Below, one piece after another: positions 58,211 to 64,000 of a stretch of 64,000 nucleotides of DNA. The translations under genes and the position numbers were made by a program. Where the stretch lies: the NCBI RefSeq assembly GCF_963576615.1, contig NC_088714.1:51333723-51397722 (forward strand), written 5' to 3'. The first letter of the stretch is position 1. Each line of letters begins with the position of its first letter. The stretch is from Watersipora subatra (lineage: Eukaryota; Bryozoa; Gymnolaemata; Cheilostomatida; Watersiporidae). Below the pieces are notes generated by a model. The model made no database searches, was not told where the DNA came from, and was given only the letters and a program-made list of their open reading frames with translations.

Positions 58211-58687
58211 TTTTTCATAATGAATAAATCATTCGACTTTCCCCTTTCTTATTACTCATCTTTAAAGAGTTTTATAACGAAGGGAGACTTAACCGATTCC
58301 ACGAATAGACACGCCCGAACTCGTCCAACATCAGCGTTCATTCAACCGAAACGACATAACACCGTTCACCCCACCGGTCGCCAACCCAACCCCAACCATT
58401 CGACGATCGATCGCTCAACTCGTCGACACCCGAACCCCAAACCCATCGCATCGAAACCCGAAACCATCGCCCTCTTCACCTCATCCTTCCCACAATTCCT
58501 CTCGACCAGCACCGCATCCTTCCCACAATTCCTCTCAAACTTCATAACCTTAGCTCCCAACACTCACACACCTACCCCCCCAAACTTTCCATCAGACAAC
58601 ACCATTCTCCGAGGTTCTCGGGCTAAAATGTACCCAAAATCTCACTTTAAGTGCAAACGTGTGTAGATCTGCTCTCTACATACTACT
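58211..58687. repeat. Right terminal inverted repeat of the Maverick element
   Basis: Inverted copy of 47837-48313, same length. The plus frame 58193-58666 mirrors the minus frame in the left repeat; the two predicted proteins differ at two residues only, as the DNA does. Pro/Asn/Ser/His-rich composition follows from the C-rich strand. Confidence 0.95.
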
Positions 58688-58693
58688 TACACT
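58688..58693. repeat. Target site duplication, right (TACACT)
   Basis: Identical to 47831-47836 and directly abuts the terminal CT of the element. Confidence 0.92.
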
Positions 58694-58852
58694 TTCTGCG
58701 TGTTTGCATATGGTTTATTGCCAATCTTTCATGTATACTGATGTACATTATTTATTTATTTATTTAAATATTTATATCGTTGGAGTTGAACACTCGGTGC
58801 TATTGCTTGACTGTCTTGTTGAAAGTAAAGGAGACTGGCAGATTCCTTTACA
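58694..58852 (+). mobile_element. Solo LTR, right part
   Basis: Continuation of the LTR begun at 47603. Ends CTTTACA, followed by the GAAT duplicate at 58853-58856. Confidence 0.5.
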
Positions 58853-58856
58853 GAAT

Positions 58857-60530
58857 AATTACTAAATCTATGAGAATGTTCAGATAGCCTATTTGCTAAA
58901 AAGGTCCCCACTGGTTTAGCTTTTCTCTTATGTTTGATATTTTAATCGAATTACAATTACCAATTCATTAACTGATTGAAGTTAATTGTAGTTTAAAAAA
59001 TTAGTGTTTCTTTTTTTACAAAGTTTCAAAATGCTATAAAAATTTCATTTTATTACTTTTTAACTTTAGTAGTCATTTTATATCGATTTATGGCAATATT
59101 ATCATGACAATTTGTTTTTTTGTCAATTATCTTGATGTTAGAAGTCCAGAAAACTGTTTCGGAGGCAAAAACATTTGCGATGCAAGCTTTAAGCTCTGAC
59201 ATAAGGTGGTTATTTTGCAGGGAAACCACAGACATGATATACGGTGTGAGCGCCAATGATTAGCCATTGTTTGAACCTAGATCACTTTGATTGGTCACCA
59301 TTCTAGCCATTTAGTCACCACATTACATGTTTTGGTTACCCAACAAGGTAGACAATTAGAACGCAAAGTCGAAGCAGTTTCCACAAATACGGAAAAAGTG
59401 TGCCCTGTATTTGTATGTCTTTTCGACTAGTGATTATAGAATTGTACTAAGCGACTTGTTTGTACATCTTGTGTTTAGGGCATTAGCAAAAGTTCTTGCT
59501 TCACACAAATAAAAAATTAAAAACCTATTAGCCCATATTACGGTTTCATGAAGAAGGAGTTTGAATAAACAATTCTTATATAATCCAGTTCAAAAGACAA
59601 GGGATTTTAGCATGATTATACAGGGCTAAAAAATTTTTTAATCAATTTTTTTACAAAAATCATAAAATCTTTTGCCCATTACTAAATGGGCAAAAAGCAT
59701 GAAAACATGAAAATGGTGATAAAACCAGTTAGTTTGCCTAAATTACATAAAAATTTAATTCAAACGCCATAGCTGCAATGTTATCTCCCATTACTAATGC
59801 ACTATTCTGTCACTGATGCAATAATATTTTGTGCTGTCATTTAGCTATTTTAACGATTAACCAGTTAATCGTTAAATAATTGATAATTATTTCTTCAGAC
59901 ATGCATTAAAGTTATAGTATTTGTTATTTTTTGTAGCTTTTGTTAGACTGTGGACAAATACCAAACAACATGTTCTTACCTATATTCTGAATTTGCTCAT
60001 AGGAGGAGAGTTTGCTTCTAAAAATGGGCAATCAGTTGCTTCACGTTGTCTGAGTGCAATCAGATTTATCTACACTTGTTTAGAAAAAAACAACTTAACC
60101 TCTCCCAACCAAAAGCTGGAAACCATTCCAACTAGGTTTATCTACACTACATATTGCTTTGGGCATTTCTATCACCCAAGTTTGTATTTGTTCCATTTCA
60201 TATTAGAGATAGGACAACTCTGTAGTAAAGACTGACATGATTCCAACCATGATAATATGTCATCAATTTACTTAGTCATGCTAGGAAAGTGTTGTTAAGC
60301 AATAGCACACACCAAAGAGTCTAAGTTTACTCCTACAGGATGTAACTAGTAGACCATAACACAAGGTAAAGACATCTATGAAGCATACTAATACAATTTA
60401 CCTAATTCTGAACAAGTGAAGAGCTCATAATTATGACCATATGACGATGATGATGATTTATTTAATGAATTAATTTACTTTTTTTTTAATTAAATTTATT
60501 TAATTTAAATTTTATAATTTTTGCTTACTC
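58857..60530. other. Non-coding stretch, no supported gene
   Basis: AT-rich host DNA. The frame 59921-60235 has no recognisable domain. No repeat or RNA gene seen. Confidence 0.45.
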
Positions 60531-60534
60531 ATAA

Positions 60535-60705
60535 TTTTGTTATAATAATAGCCGTGTCTGTCTGTCCATCCACCCCGTCCATATGTTCAAAGCCATTGTT
60601 AGAGGCTAGATAAATTATTGCTCTATGAGGGAATTCAGACTCAAGACATTCAGTTTGGTAGGCGAACACTCCAACACCTGCTCGGCCTAACCACCATTAC
60701 ATACG
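60535..60705 (-). mobile_element. tRNA-derived SINE
   Basis: On the minus strand, GGCCGAGCAGGTGTTGGAGT and GTCTTGAGTCTGAATTC form a tRNA-like head, followed by a tail with GACAGACACGGCTATTATTA as in other family-1 tails. Confidence 0.6.
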
Positions 60706-60719
60706 AGCAAGCGCTTCAC

Positions 60720-60830
60720 AATAAATGTACAGAATAAATTATTAATAAATTAATTATTAATAAAAATTTTAATTTATTTATTAATAAATTGTTAATAAAT
60801 AAATTAAAATTATTAATAAATTATTCTTTT
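60720..60830. repeat. AT-rich direct and inverted TTAATAAATTAATT repeats
   Basis: Low-complexity ATTAATAAATTATT motifs in both directions beside the SINE. Confidence 0.8.
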
Positions 60831-60863
60831 TGGTTTAGCGGCGCAACTAACGGCCGCTCCCAC

Positions 60864-61780
60864 ATTATGTTTCTATGATGCACATGATTTGCAAATTTGA
60901 ACCAATCCGCATGGTAACCTTTTCTTGGAAACAGCATAAATCCACAAGCTAAGCGGGTTTTGCGATTCGCAAAACTTTATCGAACACATCATGCTTGCGA
61001 ACAATGAGAACTAGTGCTGAGCACAGGTAATAAAACTCATTGAACTCGCGGGTTTGTCTTCCCTCGAGTATCGGGTAATAGAGATTTAGAGCAATTCGAT
61101 CTTGAGGGTTCGGGTTTTGACTGGCAAGTCCAGGTTTCTGTACATGGATCCGTCGAGTAGTGCGAACAAAAACTCGATCTATTGAGCCCTGCGCTCTTGA
61201 CTGTTTCACAACTCGCCTGTTAACGCTGCGAGCATGAATGTTAGTTGATAAAAATAGTCAAAAATAACAAATAAATTGAATAGAAATATAGTTGCTTTGT
61301 AAATTTTAAGATATGTCTAATGTTTAGAAAATTTAAACAAAATTCGTATCAACAAACCCGATACTCGAAAACCCGTTGGCCAAGAAGTACTCGTGCCAAG
61401 CACTGCCAGTTACCCGATGCTCGAAAAACTCAAATGGAAGAGTTGAGTCTAAACTAAATAGTCAAGATGTAGTCGCACCCAGCACTAATGGAAACAGCTC
61501 TTGCGAATGATACGTATTAAAATACCGCACCAGCTATTCAATTTTAAACATTCTCAATACTTCTGTTGTCCTTTTTCTATTGAGTTTTGCGTGTTTATGT
61601 TGCTAACAGGTGCGTCGCTAATTATTAACTTATATTCTACAGTTTTTTACCTTTTTTCAACAAGGCGCTGGAGTCAATCCGCATCATGCGAATGTCCAAA
61701 GAAACACTTAGTTCCCATGGTAACACAACTCCAAATCATCATGATGCGCCTCATGCCCGTCATAGAAACAGTGATAAAAT
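60864..61780. mobile_element. Possible MITE related to 40580-41265
   Basis: The left part TTATGTTTCTATGATGCACA and CCGCATGGTAACC and the right part GGTAACACAACTCC and CGTCATAGAAACAGTG are loosely inverted. The interior contains two related stretches with ACTCGAAAACCCG motifs. No coding frame is convincing. Confidence 0.4.
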
Positions 61781-62214
61781 ACCTCCAGTTTAGTTATATA
61801 TAACCAGTGGGTAAGTACAAATTTGAATACAATCTCATAGCATTTAGGCATTACAATAGTGCCATTTTCGCTAAGGTGAATAAAAGATTAATTGCTGCCT
61901 ACTTATAACTCCTTCAAATCTTTGTGTAAGTTATTCGTGTAAGCTAGGGTACTAGTGTTTATGTAAGGTGTCACGGAAGACTTTCGCTACACTCCTCCAA
62001 AAAATTCTCCAATTTTAAAGTATAGTGTTAGATAGAAAATAGCACACTACTTGATGCCGAACATCATTAAACACCTTGAGGCGTAGATGTAGGCTGCCGT
62101 TTTTTCTCCAGCAAAATATTTTTAACTCATTATTTTTTATCAGATAGTTTGATTGGTAATTAAAATTGGAGTAGTTTTTTTTCTGCCGCAGAAAAAACAT
62201 TTAAAACTGCTTTA

Positions 62215-62310
62215 AGCCAGTTTACTTTGACTGCCTAGCAGTTTACTGACTAGCAGCCTTGACTGACTAGCAGTTTACTGACTAGCAGCCTTGACTGACT
62301 AGCAGATTTA
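62215..62310. repeat. Short tandem repeat of TGACTAGCAG
   Basis: Repeated TGACTGACTAGCAGTTTAC and CTAGCAGCCT units, about four to five copies, irregular. Confidence 0.85.
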
Positions 62311-62609
62311 AAGGCAGCACTTCTTTATCAATTACAACTCCAAGAGAACGCTACAACGCGATAAACCAAAGACAGTTGTTAGAGCAAAACTATAATATAA
62401 AGAGTGTAGAATACTGTAAGATAGCCTTCTCTTCTGATGTGAAGCAGCGCAAGACAACACACAAGATGAAACAACACAAGATTACAGTTTCGACAGCATA
62501 TAGCGATCGAGACCAGGGATGATTTCAAGCAATGATCAAAAGTACATACACATTTATCCTCTACATTTCTTGTTTTACGATTCTTGTATGGCATAATTTA
62601 GAAAACATT

Positions 62610-63715
62610 TTAGTCCCACGACCAAACGCAAGCAAAGCGATTGGTTGAGAGTTGTATAATAAATGCATGTGCACACAACTCACAAAAATTATTCATCAAT
62701 AACGGGGCAAACCCTTGTACCAAAATCTCATCAACAAATTTAACCATTTTTGTGTAGAATTGTTTAAGTATAATAACGATACAAAACACATCAAAACATA
62801 TTTAAATATGTTGTCAAGTCTTTGTAAATTGTCGACAATATCTTAAAACTTACCCATCTGATTGGATTATACACAAATAGACAGATTAACTTGGCCGAAA
62901 ATCGTTATTAAAACTTGCCAAGCCTTACTTTTAACAAAATTAAGACCGGCAAACGAAATGCCGAGCGACAGAGAATAGAACCATTAAGTCGTGCACATTT
63001 CACACAAAAATAACGTGTACATTTCACCAGTCTATAGCACTGTCAAATTGCCGAAGGTTTCTGTAATTAATGTAAAAGTACTAAAATATCATCGTTTCTT
63101 TTTTGCCGATTTCAAAGTAACTGACATTTTGGACACTTTCGACTACTTTGGTATTCTAACTGATGTCCAAAGCAGTGAAAGTGAAGGAAATGACGATGAT
63201 ATTTTTTCTAACGATTCTTATGAGATTATTGCAATATTTAATTATAAGTTTAGATGACTATAATTGAAGTGTTATAGTCACACTAACAACATCGATGATG
63301 GGCAATATGTTACCTTTATTATTTTTTTTTAATATTTTTGTTAAATAGATTTTCTAAAAGTTTATATAAATATCACAACTTCTTGATATTGTTAGCTATG
63401 ATGTTTTGAAATGTAAACAAAATTGTGCATTGGTTTTCTATTATTACTATATTAATAATATTGGTTATTCTAATAATATCAGCGGATTTTACTTCTAATA
63501 TTGCCCAATATTGCATTTCTCCCATTGCAGGGGGAGAGATATAAACAAATAATCTTTTCCTTTCATTATTGCTGTTTGTTGTATATAATAACACCCACAC
63601 CCAGTACATTACAGCTACCATTGCAGTTATCCTATTGCACTGCAGTGCCATTTGACTGCTAATATTGCATTTCTCAACCATCAATACCCTTTTTTTCCAA
63701 TATCACTTTGGTCGT
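62610..63715. mobile_element. Possible element with CCCACGACCAAA inverted ends
   Basis: CCCACGACCAAACGCAAGC at the left is matched inverted by TTTGGTCGTGGGCTGT at the right. Only about 14 bp are clearly shared, so this is weak. Inside, a plus frame of 88 codons (62991-63257) with an acidic SSESEGNDDD stretch is not recognised. Confidence 0.3.
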
Positions 63716-63904
63716 GGGCTGTATGACAGGCGAATTTCTAGTTTGAAATAAAATTATAGCCAATAAAGTAATAAAATAATATATATGCTAAAGGAGGACT
63801 GATGCCATATAAATGCTATATGACATTAGGGATTCAAAAAAGCCTTGATCAGTGATCCCAGATAGGAGGAGTAGGGCCCACCTAATGCTTGGGTGAGTAT
63901 TGTA

Positions 63905-64000
63905 GTTGCCCAATTTCCTCAAATAGCGCCCAATTTCCTCAAATAGTGCCCAATTTCCTCAAATAGTGCCCAATTTCCTCAAGTAGTGCCCAATTTCTTC
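63905..64000. repeat. 20-bp tandem repeat running off the window
   Basis: At least four to five copies of TGCCCAATTTCCTCAAATAG; the array continues past the window end. Unit unrelated to the 1361 and 21971 satellites. Confidence 0.9.

Larger units (their letters stand above)
47837..58687 (+). mobile_element. Maverick/Polinton (adintovirus-like) element, 10,851 bp, complete ends
   Basis: Bounded by 477-bp inverted repeats starting AGTAGTATGTAGAGAG and flanked by a perfect 6-bp direct repeat, TACACT (47831-47836 and 58688-58693). Six-bp duplications and AG tips are known for Polintons. It encodes an FtsK/HerA-type packaging ATPase, DD35E integrase with chromodomain, adenain-like protease, major and minor capsid proteins and small core-type proteins, the usual Polinton virion set. 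All are open frames. It is about 5-8 kb shorter than typical autonomous members, and I see no protein-primed DNA polymerase B, whose gene normally needs over 3 kb. The longest unassigned gap inside is about 1.1 kb. Confidence 0.95.

Overview
The window is AT-rich nuclear DNA from an animal. Genes have GT-AG introns, AATAAA signals are present, and the background is dense in SINEs, MITEs, solo LTRs and satellites. The gene family and repeat style suggest a marine invertebrate, possibly a mollusc, but the species cannot be fixed from the sequence.

Host part (1-47602 and 58853-64000). The only host protein family I can support is a minus-strand cluster of CD225/dispanin (IFITM-related) two-helix membrane proteins. 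I rebuilt it exon by exon: gene A (2761-5162), gene B (13989-21616), a decayed gene C (26134-29169) and gene D (43965-46077). Each intact copy has a short first exon, a long Pro/Gln/Tyr-rich exon ending in transmembrane helix 1, and a last exon with helix 2; exon lengths keep frame in A, B and D. Copies A-C sit in duplicated blocks that share a tRNA-derived SINE, a palindromic MITE, 30-bp tandem repeats and, for A and C, a 20-bp satellite array. Other repeats include a pogo/Tigger-type element in intron 1 of C, a 9-bp-TSD foldback nested in another Tigger-like element, two solo LTRs and a fragment of a non-LTR retrotransposon.

Virus-like part (47837-58687). A 10,851-bp Maverick/Polinton (adintovirus-like) element lies inside a solo LTR. 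It has a perfect 6-bp target duplication (TACACT), 477-bp terminal inverted repeats with only two differences seen, and open genes throughout. In order on the plus strand: a one-helix membrane protein, packaging ATPase, two related small proteins (one with a hydrophobic pVI-like tail), a Ser-rich 291-residue protein, DD35E integrase with chromodomain, penton-like minor capsid protein, basic pX-like core protein, double-jelly-roll-type major capsid protein and adenain-like protease. The right arm holds a 469-bp array of TTTCGCGAAA palindromes, a spliced Cys-rich gene built by exon-plus-intron duplication, and a convergent mucin-like secreted protein.

The most interesting points are that this apparently recent, coding-intact element has no visible protein-primed DNA polymerase B, that it carries an E2F-site-like palindrome array that could serve as promoter or origin, and that it has two unassigned accessory genes. 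The rest of the window is mostly repeat-derived DNA without supported genes.
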